The notes beneath the pieces are model-generated. The model did no database searches and was not told where the DNA came from. It worked only from the letters and a program-made list of their open reading frames with translations. Positions 21,502 through 30,428 of a stretch of 54,921 nt of DNA are shown piece by piece (position 1 is the stretch's first letter; every line of letters starts with the position of its first letter). Position numbers and translations under genes: made by a program. The stretch lies in assembly GCA_001464765.1 (NCBI GenBank), contig LNDV01000007.1, positions 1 through 54,921 of the forward strand, in the 5' to 3' direction. The DNA comes from Betaproteobacteria bacterium Ga0077526. Its GTDB lineage: Bacteria; Pseudomonadota; Gammaproteobacteria; Burkholderiales; Ga0077523.

Positions 21502-21615
21502 TGGGTCCCTGGCGGTTGAGGAGCGGGGATTGTAAAGGATGCTCCCCGCATCGGCTTGTTGTGGCCTTTCGATTCGTTTACCGTCCCGCTGGTTCCCCTC
21601 CGCCTGAACCACCGG

Positions 21616-22371
21616 ATGACGCAGACCGCCTCGAATCCTGCCGCACCGGCGATTCGTTTCCGCGCAGTGACGAAGCGCTTCGGAACGGCAGTGTCGCTGG
21701 ACGGCGTCGACTTCGATGTGCCGTCCGGGTCGCTGTTCGGGCTGGTCGGGGCCAACGGAGCCGGCAAGACGACACTGCTGCGCTGTCTGCTGGATGCCAC
21801 CCGCCCGGACGCCGGCGAGATCCTCGTGCTGGACGTCCGCAGCACGCTGTCGTCGGCGCGCCGGTCGGTCGCCTATCTGCCGGAGCGCTTCAACGCGCCG
21901 TTCTATGCGACGGGCGCCGACTACCTGTCGCTGATGGCCAGACTCTACGGCCATTCTCTGGATGCCGAAGCCATCGCGACGGCACTTGGCAGCCTGGAAC
22001 TCGACCGCAGCGCGCTCAAGAAACCCGTCAGGGCATTCTCGAAGGGCATGACCCAAAAACTCGGGCTCGCCGCCTGTCTGCTTTCGAAGCGTCCGATTCT
22101 CGTGCTCGACGAACCGGCAAGCGGTCTGGATCCGCAGGCACGCGCGAGACTGAAGGCCGTGCTGACGGAGCGCCATCATGCCGGCCGCACCATCTTTCTC
22201 ACTTCGCACGCCCTCGCTGATGTGGATGAAATGTGCTCAGACATGGCGATCCTTCATGCAGGGACGCTGAGATTCGCCGGTTCGCCTGCGGCTCTGAGGG
22301 AAGCCGAGAACGAGGCGTCTCTCGAAAAGGCTTTTCTCCGCAGGATCGAACCCGCCGCTGCGCAGGGATGA
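21616..22371 (+). CDS. ABC transporter ATP-binding protein without adjacent permease
   Basis: Cytoplasmic ATPase of 251 residues: Walker A GANGAGKTT, signature FSKGMTQK (a variant seen in ABC-2 and gliding-type exporters), Walker B ILVLDEPASGLDP, and the H-loop TSHA. No permease gene adjoins it. The only unpaired permease in the window is at 38418-39212, at the other end of the pilus block, so the two may form one transporter (inference). It is the first gene of the rightward block and lies 94 bases before the response regulator. Confidence 0.88.
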   Translation: MTQTASNPAAPAIRFRAVTKRFGTAVSLDGVDFDVPSGSLFGLVGANGAGKTTLLRCLLDATRPDAGEILVLDVRSTLSSARRSVAYLPERFNAPFYATGADYLSLMARLYGHSLDAEAIATALGSLELDRSALKKPVRAFSKGMTQKLGLAACLLSKRPILVLDEPASGLDPQARARLKAVLTERHHAGRTIFLTSHALADVDEMCSDMAILHAGTLRFAGSPAALREAENEASLEKAFLRRIEPAAAQG

Positions 22372-22464
22372 ACTCCGGGGAGGGACTCCCCGCGCTATCG
22401 AGGGTTGGCCGCCCCTTTCTGGCACAATCGAAAGCCGCCTTGATTCCCACTTCGGAGATGCCCG

Positions 22465-23919
22465 GTGCCTGCCGACGCGACCAACAAGCCGGCGCTGCTT
22501 CTTGTCGACGATGATCCGCTGATCACTGAAACGCTGGCGTTCGTCCTGGGCAGGGATTTTTCCGTCCACGCGGCGGAATCCCGAGGCGCCGCCCGGGCCC
22601 TCATCGCCCGGCTCGGTTTCGTGCCCGGCCTCGCTCTGGTGGATCTCGGATTGCCCCCCACTCCCCATCGGCCCGACGAGGGCCTCAGACTCATCTCCGA
22701 ACTGCTCGCTGCAGCGCCTGCCATCAAGATCGTGGTGCTGTCCGGCCAGAACGACGAAGTGAATGCGCGCCACGCGCGGGCGCTGGGCGCGGTCGATTTC
22801 GTCCCGAAGCCCTGCGAACCGGCAGTCCTCAAGGAACTGCTGCTCCGCGCGCGGAACATCGGCGATGCGGAGATCGCCGATGTTCGGGACACGGTCGGCA
22901 TCATGGGGCGAAGCTCGGCGATCGAGAAGTTGCGTCAGCAGATCCGTCAGTACGCTGCCGCACCCTTCCCCGTGCTGGTCGAGGGCGAATCGGGGAGCGG
23001 CAAGGAACTCGTTGCGCGCGCTCTGCACACCGGATCGACGAGGAGCCATGGGCCCTATCTGGCCCTCAACTGCGCCGCGATATCGCCCACACTCGTGGAG
23101 CCGACGCTTTTCGGCTATGCCAAAGGCGCCTTTACGGGTGCCTCTACCGCGCGCTCGGGCTACTTCGAAGATGCCAGCGAGGGGACGCTGTTTCTCGATG
23201 AAATCGGGGAACTGCCGCTCGAACTACAGGCAAAGCTGCTGCGCGTACTGGAAAACGGCGAGTATCAGCGAGTCGGCGAAACACTCTCGCGCGTCAGTCG
23301 GGCGCGCGTGATCGCGGCTACCAATCGAGACCTTCGTCAGGAGATTCTCGCCGGCCGATTCCGGGTCGATCTGTACCACCGGTTGTCCGTATTCACTGTG
23401 CAGGTGCCGCCGCTCCGGGACCTCGGCGAAGACAAGCTCTTGCTCTTCTCCCATTTCGCCACCTTCTACGCCAACCAGGCAGGCGTGAAGCCGTGCGAAC
23501 TCGCCTCCGACGCGCAGCGCGCATGGCTCGACTACCCGTTCCCCGGGAACGTGCGCGAACTGAGGAATATCGTCATCCGGCTCGTGACCAAACACCACGG
23601 CACCGTGGTGGACCATCAGGCGCTCGTCGCGGAACTCGACCTCTCGGTGATGGCACGTGCGACGCCGGATTCGATCGAACTGCCCGCGACGCTGGAGGCA
23701 GCGATGCGCATTCTGGAAGGAAAGCGCATCATTGACCTCGACGGCTATCTGGCGCAGTGGGAACGGTGCTTCATCCAGGCCGCACTCGCGCTATCGCAGG
23801 GGAATCTGACGCGGGCTGCGCGGATTCTCGGCATGCACCGGACGACGCTGTACAGCCGAGTCCAGACTCACGGGTTGACCTCTGAAGCGGACGCCCGCGG
23901 TCACCGAACCGGTCCCTGA
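22465..23919 (+). CDS. sigma-54-dependent response regulator (receiver, AAA+, Fis-type HTH)
   Basis: NtrC-family transcription activator of 484 residues. The receiver has the acidic pocket D15-D17, the phospho-acceptor D60 (ALVDLGL), a conserved Ser in VVLSG and Lys in FVPKP. The AAA+ domain has Walker A GESGSGKE and an intact GAFTGA loop, which contacts sigma-54. The C-terminal Fis-type helix-turn-helix includes GNLTRAARILGMHRTTLYSR. It starts with GTG preceded by GGAG at 8 bases. It probably acts on the -24/-12 sites at 25293, 40118 and 41052, and its likely kinase is encoded at 36610-38397. Confidence 0.93.
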   Translation: MPADATNKPALLLVDDDPLITETLAFVLGRDFSVHAAESRGAARALIARLGFVPGLALVDLGLPPTPHRPDEGLRLISELLAAAPAIKIVVLSGQNDEVNARHARALGAVDFVPKPCEPAVLKELLLRARNIGDAEIADVRDTVGIMGRSSAIEKLRQQIRQYAAAPFPVLVEGESGSGKELVARALHTGSTRSHGPYLALNCAAISPTLVEPTLFGYAKGAFTGASTARSGYFEDASEGTLFLDEIGELPLELQAKLLRVLENGEYQRVGETLSRVSRARVIAATNRDLRQEILAGRFRVDLYHRLSVFTVQVPPLRDLGEDKLLLFSHFATFYANQAGVKPCELASDAQRAWLDYPFPGNVRELRNIVIRLVTKHHGTVVDHQALVAELDLSVMARATPDSIELPATLEAAMRILEGKRIIDLDGYLAQWERCFIQAALALSQGNLTRAARILGMHRTTLYSRVQTHGLTSEADARGHRTGP

Positions 23920-23954
23920 AGAGTTCTCTCACAACGCATCCGGAAATCGGCGAC

Positions 23955-24878
23955 TTGTACTACGAGTTCTTCGGCCTGAATCGGCCCCCCTTCAAGATCA
24001 CACCGGATACCGACTTCTTTTTCGAGGGCGGAAACCGCGGCGCGACGCTCGACGCCCTTCTCTATGCGGTCTCGGAGGGCGAAGGGATCATCAAGGTCAC
24101 AGGAGAGGTCGGTAGCGGCAAGACGATGCTCTGCCGCGTCCTGCTTCAGCGTCTGCCTGACAACGTGGATATCGTCTATCTCACGAATCCGAACGTGTCC
24201 CCGGACGAGATCCTTCATGCGATCGCGATCGAACTGCAGTTGAAGGTCCCTCGAGACGCCAAGCGGGTCGAGACGCTGCACGCCCTGCACACCTATCTTG
24301 TGGGGCGCCACGCCAAGGGACGACAGGTGGTGCTCTTCGTCGAGGAGTCCCAGGGGATGCCGATCGCGACGCTGGAGGAGATCCGGCTGCTCACGAACCT
24401 GGAGACCGCCCAGCACAAGCTCTTGCAGATCATCCTGTTCGGTCAGCCGGAACTGGACGAAACGCTGACGCGGCCCGAGATTCGCCAGCTCCGGGAGCGG
24501 ATCACTCACAGCTTCGGGCTGAACCCCCTGTCGCGGGACGAAGTTGCGGAGTACCTCGCCTTCCGACTGCGTGCGGCCGGGTATCGCGGTCCCTCGCTGT
24601 TCTCACGCCCCCTTGTGGATGCCATTGCGAAGGCAAGCGGCGGGCTCACCCGCCGGGTAAACATCATCGCCGACAAGTCGTTGCTGGCCGCGTACTCGGA
24701 AGGGACCCACACGCTGACGCCAGACCACGTCCGCAACGCCATCGCCGACGCCGAATTCAGTCGCCGCAACGGAGCCGCCTCAAGCAGAGCCTCCGCGCGG
24801 TTGCCACGCTGGGTGCCCCTGGCGGCCGCGCTGTGCGCCGCGGTTGCCGCGGTCGCGTGGTTCCTGCTGCTTCGCTGA
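23955..24878 (+). CDS. mshM: MshM/ExeA-like AAA ATPase
   Basis: ATPase of the MshM/ExeA (GspA) family that helps build the secretin or pilus machine across the envelope. The 307-residue product begins (TTG) MYYEFFGLNRPPF, the family's hallmark, with Walker A GEVGSGKT at 50-57. A long AAA region follows, and one C-terminal transmembrane helix at about 282-306 anchors it in the inner membrane. It has no periplasmic peptidoglycan-binding domain. It starts 35 bases after the response regulator and is probably cotranscribed with it. Confidence 0.9.
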   Translation: MYYEFFGLNRPPFKITPDTDFFFEGGNRGATLDALLYAVSEGEGIIKVTGEVGSGKTMLCRVLLQRLPDNVDIVYLTNPNVSPDEILHAIAIELQLKVPRDAKRVETLHALHTYLVGRHAKGRQVVLFVEESQGMPIATLEEIRLLTNLETAQHKLLQIILFGQPELDETLTRPEIRQLRERITHSFGLNPLSRDEVAEYLAFRLRAAGYRGPSLFSRPLVDAIAKASGGLTRRVNIIADKSLLAAYSEGTHTLTPDHVRNAIADAEFSRRNGAASSRASARLPRWVPLAAALCAAVAAVAWFLLLR

Positions 24879-25389
24879 GGCGATCGGGCTTCAGCGGCTA
24901 GCGATCGCTCACATCCTCACGTCTTCCGTCGGGAACGTTGACACCGGATCGGCCTGCACCGTCTGGGGGCACGATCAGCGTGAGACTGCCGGTAGTCCTT
25001 GCTGAGACCGGGTTGTGCGGGTCCGAAGCGCCGAGGCCATGGATCGGGGCTCTGCGGCGATCGCCCCCCGCCCCGGGACACCAGCAGCGGGAAAGCTGCA
25101 CAATCTTCTTAGAAGAATTCAAAAGTCTATTGATCTGAAAGCTTTTCATCGGTACCGTACTTAGCCCGGTCACGCTGGGCGTCATGCGTGCGTCACGGCC
25201 TGCCGCGGTATCCGGAGAGACCGATGACGGCGAAGCAAAAGGCCTCGGGCGGGCATCGGACCAGCCGATCGGGTGCGGCAACCGTTTCTGTTTGGAATAG
25301 TCTTTGCCAGCAGTAGGGCAGTCAGGGCAGAGCACTCTCGGCTCGCCGAAGCAACAGCAGCCAACCGGTCGAAGGAGCGCAGCGCGTCG
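24879..25389. other. 511-base intergenic control region before the secretin gene
   Basis: No convincing gene is present. It holds an AT-rich island at about 25100-25150 in otherwise GC-rich DNA. Within the island is a hyphenated palindrome TTCTT-AG-AAGAA (25106-25117) and an imperfect IHF-like site around TTGAT near 25130. A short inverted repeat ATCGG-ACCAG-CCGAT lies at 25255-25269, and a candidate sigma-54 promoter at 25293-25307. The layout resembles a sigma-54 control region with a DNA-bending segment; this is inference from position and composition. Confidence 0.5.
25293..25307 (+). promoter_or_regulatory. candidate sigma-54 promoter of the mshL operon
   Basis: TGGAAT-N5-TTGC matches TGGCAC-N5-TTGC at the invariant GG and GC with exactly 10 bases between them. 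The -12 element is perfect and the -24 element matches four of six. The expected start near 25319 leaves a leader of about 70 bases before the secretin ATG at 25390. The activator and sigma-54 genes are both in the window. Confidence 0.55.
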
Positions 25390-27228
25390 ATGATCTTCAG
25401 CAACCCTACAGAGTTCGGCTCGACACCCAGGGGCGGCGAGATTCTCCGATGCAGCCGGGTCTGGGGCGCACGACTCGGCACGCTGATGCTGGTGTCAGTC
25501 GTCGCCGCCTGTTCCTATCCGTCCCCGCGCCTGCCCGTCTCGTCGGCCCATATCTTCGACCAGAATGCCAAGCCCGGACTGGATGAAGTCCCGGCGCCGG
25601 TCACGACGCCGGGCGTTCCCCCTCCTCGCAGCCAGGCGCGTCTGCCCACCTACAGCGTCGTGGTGAACGAGGTTCCCCTCAAGGAACTCCTCTTCGCTCT
25701 GGCCCGCGATACCAAACAGAATATCGACGTCCATCCCGCGCTGTCCGGGCTCGTGAGCCTCAACGCGATCGACGAGACGCTGCCCGCGATTCTCGATCGA
25801 GTCGCGCGCCAGGTGAATCTTCGGTGGAAGCAGGAAGGTCGCACGATCTACGTGATACCGGACACTCCATACACCCGCACCTACCGCGTCAACTACGTTA
25901 ACGTCACGCGCGAGACGGATTCCACCGTTGCCGTATCCGGACAGATCGGGACCGTAACTACCGGGGGCGCGGGAGGGGCGACCGGGGGAGCCGGCGGTGC
26001 AGGCGGGGGGAGCAACTCTTCCTCCGCCACCGTGACGACGAAGTCGAAGAACGACTTCTGGGAAACGCTCGAAAAGAACATCAAGGGAATTGTCTCCGCG
26101 ACCCGGGCGCAGGCCATGTCAGCGGACGAAAAGGCGAATCGGGCAGAAGCAGTGAAAGCGCAGCGTGAGGAGCGCATCGCCCAGGCCGAAGCGGTAGCCC
26201 GCGCGGGCGCCAACGCCAAGGACCTCTTCGCGAGTGCGTTCGACGGTCAGGCCCCCGTCCCGTTGCCGGGAGACGTCACCAACGAAGTGATCGTCAACTC
26301 CGTGGCCGGCACGGTGACCGTACTCGCCTCGGAACGCCAGCACGCCCTCGTGCAGGAATACCTCGACAACGTCATGTCGGCCGCCCAGCGCCAGGTGCTG
26401 ATCGAGGCGACAATCGTGGAAGTCGAACTCTCCCGCGCCTACCAGGCGGGAGTCGACTGGGGCCGGATCGCACGGTCCCGTGGCGCTGGAATAGAGTTCA
26501 AACAGGAGCTTCTGGGCGCAAACCGGCTCGACAGCACACCCGTGACGCAACTCACGTTCGGCGGCGGGACCATCGCTGGCGTATTCGCCGCAATCAAGAT
26601 GCTGGAGCAGTTTGGCAATACCCGGGTGCTGTCGAGCCCGAAAGTGATGGCCATCAACAACCAGACGGCCTTGCTCAAGGTCGTTCGCAACGAGGTCTAC
26701 TTCCAGGTTCAGCAGCAGATTTCCCAGGCGGTGAACACCCCAAGTCTGCAGGCCACGACGACCATCGCGCGAACGGTCCCCATCGGGTTGGTTATGTCTC
26801 TCACACCTCAGATCAATGAATCGGGCAGTGTGACCCTGACTGTCAGGCCGACCGTGACGAGCCAGGTCGGCATCGCGAAAGACCCTAACCCTAATCTCAG
26901 TATCGAAAACTTCATTCCCATCGTCGAAATCCGCGAGATCGAGTCGGTTCTGCAGTTGTTGAGCGGGCAGACGGCCATTCTCGGCGGTCTCATCAAGGAT
27001 GAGGTACGGCGGAACCGCGATCAGGTACCCGGCATCGGCAACACCCGAGCGGGCGATTTGTTCGCGTACCGCAACGAGTCGGCGAGGAAGACCGAACTGG
27101 TGATTTTCCTCCGGCCCACGGTCATCAAGAATCCGTCCACCGAGTCCGGGGATCTTCGCTTCCTGCGTCCGCAGCTCCCCAGACCCGACTCCCTCGAAAC
27201 GGCAGCGCCGGGGCGCAACGTCCAATGA
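25390..27228 (+). CDS. mshL: outer-membrane secretin MshL
   Basis: Forms the outer-membrane pore of the MSHA-type pilus machine. The 612-residue product starts with a lipoprotein signal (lipobox VAAC near residue 37). Next come a short STN/N0-like domain (VNEVPLKELLFALARDT), a Gly/Ala/Ser-rich linker at about 190-215 and a C-terminal secretin domain. That domain includes VLSSPKVMAINNQTALLKV and QLLSGQTAILGGLIKDE. The frame is open 39 codons upstream, but that stretch contains the promoter, so the ATG at 25390 is preferred; AAGGAG lies 12 bases before it. Confidence 0.9.
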   Translation: MIFSNPTEFGSTPRGGEILRCSRVWGARLGTLMLVSVVAACSYPSPRLPVSSAHIFDQNAKPGLDEVPAPVTTPGVPPPRSQARLPTYSVVVNEVPLKELLFALARDTKQNIDVHPALSGLVSLNAIDETLPAILDRVARQVNLRWKQEGRTIYVIPDTPYTRTYRVNYVNVTRETDSTVAVSGQIGTVTTGGAGGATGGAGGAGGGSNSSSATVTTKSKNDFWETLEKNIKGIVSATRAQAMSADEKANRAEAVKAQREERIAQAEAVARAGANAKDLFASAFDGQAPVPLPGDVTNEVIVNSVAGTVTVLASERQHALVQEYLDNVMSAAQRQVLIEATIVEVELSRAYQAGVDWGRIARSRGAGIEFKQELLGANRLDSTPVTQLTFGGGTIAGVFAAIKMLEQFGNTRVLSSPKVMAINNQTALLKVVRNEVYFQVQQQISQAVNTPSLQATTTIARTVPIGLVMSLTPQINESGSVTLTVRPTVTSQVGIAKDPNPNLSIENFIPIVEIREIESVLQLLSGQTAILGGLIKDEVRRNRDQVPGIGNTRAGDLFAYRNESARKTELVIFLRPTVIKNPSTESGDLRFLRPQLPRPDSLETAAPGRNVQ

Positions 27229-28610
27229 GCCTGCTCCTCAAAGCCCTGCAGCGGGCCTCCAAGACTCGGGAGGAACTCGCTCTGGTGGATGACGGGGCGG
27301 GTGCCCAGTCATCGCGACCGGGACGTTCCGGGGCGGCGACGGGTTCGGTCGATGCGTCGTTCGGCCCTCGCGCCCGATCCGCGCCATCCGCACGGACGAG
27401 CGCCGGGGATGACTTGTCGGAGGCGATCTCCTCAGCATCGGCCGACGCGGCTCTGAGCAGGGACAGTCGACCCGCCGTGATGGACTGGGCGCGTGACAAC
27501 CCGGTTCTCGCCGTAGGCCTTCTGGCCATCGTCATCCTGGTCTTCTACTTCGCCTATGTTTTCCTGGTGATCAACTACCCCGGGCTATTCTCCAGATCGA
27601 CCTTCCTGTCTGGCCCGCCGCCGGCCCAGTCGCCGGCAGTTGCCAACACGCCGCCGCCTCCCGTCCCGGTCGCGAAACCCGAGCCTGCCCCGTCCGCCCC
27701 AATGCCGACGCTGGAACTGCCGGCGCAGAGCGCCTTGAGCCCGGACCGGAATGTCCCCCAGGACGCGGTATCCGAACCGGCGCAACCCGCGCCCGCTGCC
27801 GAAACCAGGGATGCCCCGCTCCAGCTCAAACCCGCCGCCCAGTTGACTCCCGAGATCGTGACGCCTTCCGCACGAACCCCGCGTCCTGAGTTGGGTGCAA
27901 GACCGGCCCGAAGTGACCGGGCGCCTGCTCCGGTCCGGGCAAGGACCGCGGCGGGGACCAACTCCGCTGCCACGGCCCAACCTCCGAGTGCTCCGGTCAG
28001 CGGCGTCCAGGTTCGCGCCACCGACGCCGGGAATCGGACCGGAATGCAGCTCGACGAGGCGTACTCCGCCCTGCAGTCGGGAGATGTACCAAAGGCACGG
28101 TCCATCTACGCGGATGTGCTCGCCCGGGACGACCGGAACATCGACGCGCTGCTCGGTGCCGGCGCAGCGTCATGGCGGGCGGGCGATACGAACAAAGCGA
28201 GTGACTACTACTACCGCGTGCTCGAACTCGACCCGCAGAACGCCGCTGCTCAGGCCGGGCTCATCGGCATGATCGGCCGGGTAGACCCGATCGCGAGCGA
28301 ATCCCGACTGAAGCAGCTCATCGCCCGCGAGCCGTCCGGTTTTCTCTACGCGGCTCTCGGTCACGTCCATGCGGACCAAGGCCAGTGGTCTGCAGCTCAA
28401 CAAGCCTACTTCCAGGCTTTCCAGTCCGAGCCGGCGAATCCGGACTACGCCTACAACCTGGCGGTCGGACTGGAAAGGGTCGGCCAGCCGAAGATTGCTG
28501 CCACGTACTACCGTCAGGCGATGGAACTGGCGCGAACCAGGGGTCACGGCGGGTTCGATCGGAAACTCGCAATCCAGAGGATCGAACGCCTCGGAGGGAC
28601 CGTAGAATGA
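27225..28610 (+). CDS. mshN: MshN-like TPR protein
   Basis: Inner-membrane protein of 461 residues whose homologues sit beside mshL and mshE. One transmembrane helix lies at about residues 90-115. A long Pro/Ala-rich periplasmic linker (about 120-265) follows, then tetratricopeptide repeats at about 270-455 (GDVPKARSIYADVL, GDTNKASDYYYRVLEL). The repeats suggest it docks partners such as the secretin. Start and stop overlap the neighbours by four bases on each side, so mshL-mshN-mshE are translationally coupled. Confidence 0.85.
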   Translation: MSLLLKALQRASKTREELALVDDGAGAQSSRPGRSGAATGSVDASFGPRARSAPSARTSAGDDLSEAISSASADAALSRDSRPAVMDWARDNPVLAVGLLAIVILVFYFAYVFLVINYPGLFSRSTFLSGPPPAQSPAVANTPPPPVPVAKPEPAPSAPMPTLELPAQSALSPDRNVPQDAVSEPAQPAPAAETRDAPLQLKPAAQLTPEIVTPSARTPRPELGARPARSDRAPAPVRARTAAGTNSAATAQPPSAPVSGVQVRATDAGNRTGMQLDEAYSALQSGDVPKARSIYADVLARDDRNIDALLGAGAASWRAGDTNKASDYYYRVLELDPQNAAAQAGLIGMIGRVDPIASESRLKQLIAREPSGFLYAALGHVHADQGQWSAAQQAYFQAFQSEPANPDYAYNLAVGLERVGQPKIAATYYRQAMELARTRGHGGFDRKLAIQRIERLGGTVE

Positions 28611-30361
28611 GCGCCATGGCTGCTCCTACGCTCGTCAAGTCCGCTCCGCCCGCCGCCGAGACCCGTCGCAAGACGCGTCTGGGCGAGGTGCTCGTGCAGC
28701 AGGGACTCATCACCCCCGACCAGCTGCGGATCGCGCTGACCGAGCAGCGGACCCAGCGCATGCCGTTGGGTCGTCTGCTGGTGCGTCTCGGGTTCGTCAC
28801 CGAAGGCGTCATCCGCGACATCATGGCGCAGACGATCGGGCAGGAATCGATCGATCTCGCGCAGGTAGTCGTCGACGCCGAGGCCCTGAAGCTGGTGCCC
28901 CAGGAGTTCGCCCGCCGCCATCACGTCCTCCCGATTGCCTTCGACTCCCATACCGGCGTACTGCTGGTCGCCATCACCGAGCTGTTCAACGTCGTGGTGA
29001 CCGACCAGCTGCGCGCGATGCTCCCCGCGGAGGTGCAGCTTCGCACCATGCTCGCGGGCGAAGCGCAACTCGAGGAGTACATCGACCAGTTCTACGGGTT
29101 CGAGCTGTCCGTGGACGGCATCCTCCGCGAAATCGAAACGGGGGAACTCGACTGGCAAAGTCTCCAGATCGGCGGTGACGAGTACACGCAACCGATCGTC
29201 CGACTGGTCGGTGCGTTGCTGGTGGACGCCGTGAAGCGCGGCGCGTCGGATATTCACTTCGAGCCCGAAGCCGCCTTCCTGCGGATCCGCTACCGCATCG
29301 ACGGCGTGCTCGAACAGGTTCGGAGCCTGCACAAGACCTACTGGCCCGGTGTGGCGGTACGTCTCAAGGTCATCAGCGGGATGAACATTGCGGAGGTCCG
29401 GGCGCCGCAGGACGGACGCCTGTCCCTGAACCTCAGCGGGCGTCCGGTGGATTTCCGGGTCTCGAGCCACCCCACCATCTACGGCGAGAACATCGTTCTG
29501 CGGGTGCTGGATCGCGAGAAGTCGATCATCAGTCTGGATCAGATGCGCCTCCCACGATCGACAGTCGCGCGCCTCAACCTGATGCTCGCCCGGCCCGAAG
29601 GCATCCTCATCATCACCGGCCCGACGGGCAGCGGCAAGACAACGACTCTCTATTCCCTTCTGTCCCAGGTGAACGTCGAGGGCGTCAACATCATGACGCT
29701 GGAAGACCCGGTCGAGTATCCGGTGGCGCTCATGCGTCAGACGTCCGTCGGCGAGGCAGTCAAACTCGACTTCGCGAACGGCATCCGGTCGATCATGCGG
29801 CAGGATCCCGACATCATCCTGGTGGGCGAGATCCGGGACAAGGACACGGCCGACATGGCGTTCCGTGCGGCGATGACCGGTCACCAGGTGTTCTCGACAC
29901 TGCACACCAACTCGGCACTCGGGGCATTTCCCCGGCTTCTGGACATCGGCATCCTCCCCGACATCATCGCGGGCAACGTCATCGGCGTCATTGCCCAGCG
30001 TCTTGTGCGGGTGCTGTGCCAGAACTGCAAGGTCGAGTACCGCCCTTCGCTGGAAGAGAAACACATTCTGGGCGTCCCGCCGGAGAGCAACGTCACGCTG
30101 TTCCGTCAGCACGAAGGCGGCTGCCGGCAATGCAACCATCGAGGATTCAAGGGCCGCACGGCGGTGATGGAACTGCTGCCGATGGATGCCGACATGGATG
30201 AACTGGTGGCTCGACGGGCCACGGCGCGCGAAATGCGCCGGGTCGCCGTGGAGAAGGGCTTCCGGTCTCTCGCCGACGAAGGTATCGAACGGGTCATCGA
30301 GGGCGTGACGAGCATCGCCGAGCTGTCGCGCGCCGTGGACCTGACCGGCAGGCTGCTCTAG
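28607..30361 (+). CDS. mshE: type IV pilus/MSHA assembly ATPase MshE
   Basis: Hexameric GspE/PilB-family ATPase that drives fibre assembly. The 584-residue product has an N-terminal MshEN domain (LGEVLVQQGLITPDQL), which in MshE proteins can bind cyclic di-GMP. Walker A GPTGSGKTTT lies from residue 338, followed by Asp- and His-box segments and Walker B (DPDIILVGEIRD). The zinc tetracysteine motif is C471/C474 and C506/C509. No PilT-like retraction ATPase is in the window. The ATG overlaps the mshN stop. Confidence 0.94.
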   Translation: MSAMAAPTLVKSAPPAAETRRKTRLGEVLVQQGLITPDQLRIALTEQRTQRMPLGRLLVRLGFVTEGVIRDIMAQTIGQESIDLAQVVVDAEALKLVPQEFARRHHVLPIAFDSHTGVLLVAITELFNVVVTDQLRAMLPAEVQLRTMLAGEAQLEEYIDQFYGFELSVDGILREIETGELDWQSLQIGGDEYTQPIVRLVGALLVDAVKRGASDIHFEPEAAFLRIRYRIDGVLEQVRSLHKTYWPGVAVRLKVISGMNIAEVRAPQDGRLSLNLSGRPVDFRVSSHPTIYGENIVLRVLDREKSIISLDQMRLPRSTVARLNLMLARPEGILIITGPTGSGKTTTLYSLLSQVNVEGVNIMTLEDPVEYPVALMRQTSVGEAVKLDFANGIRSIMRQDPDIILVGEIRDKDTADMAFRAAMTGHQVFSTLHTNSALGAFPRLLDIGILPDIIAGNVIGVIAQRLVRVLCQNCKVEYRPSLEEKHILGVPPESNVTLFRQHEGGCRQCNHRGFKGRTAVMELLPMDADMDELVARRATAREMRRVAVEKGFRSLADEGIERVIEGVTSIAELSRAVDLTGRLL

Positions 30362-30428
30362 GTCAGACCAGAGCACACGCCCGGATCGGCTCTCAACTTC
30401 CCCCGCCCGGCACGAGTCCGACGTCCCC

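Noticed and set aside
22431..22446. TGGCAC just upstream of the response-regulator gene as a sigma-54 promoter
   Set aside because: The -12 part is AAAG instead of TTGC and the GG to GC spacing is 11, not 10, so it breaks both invariant features.
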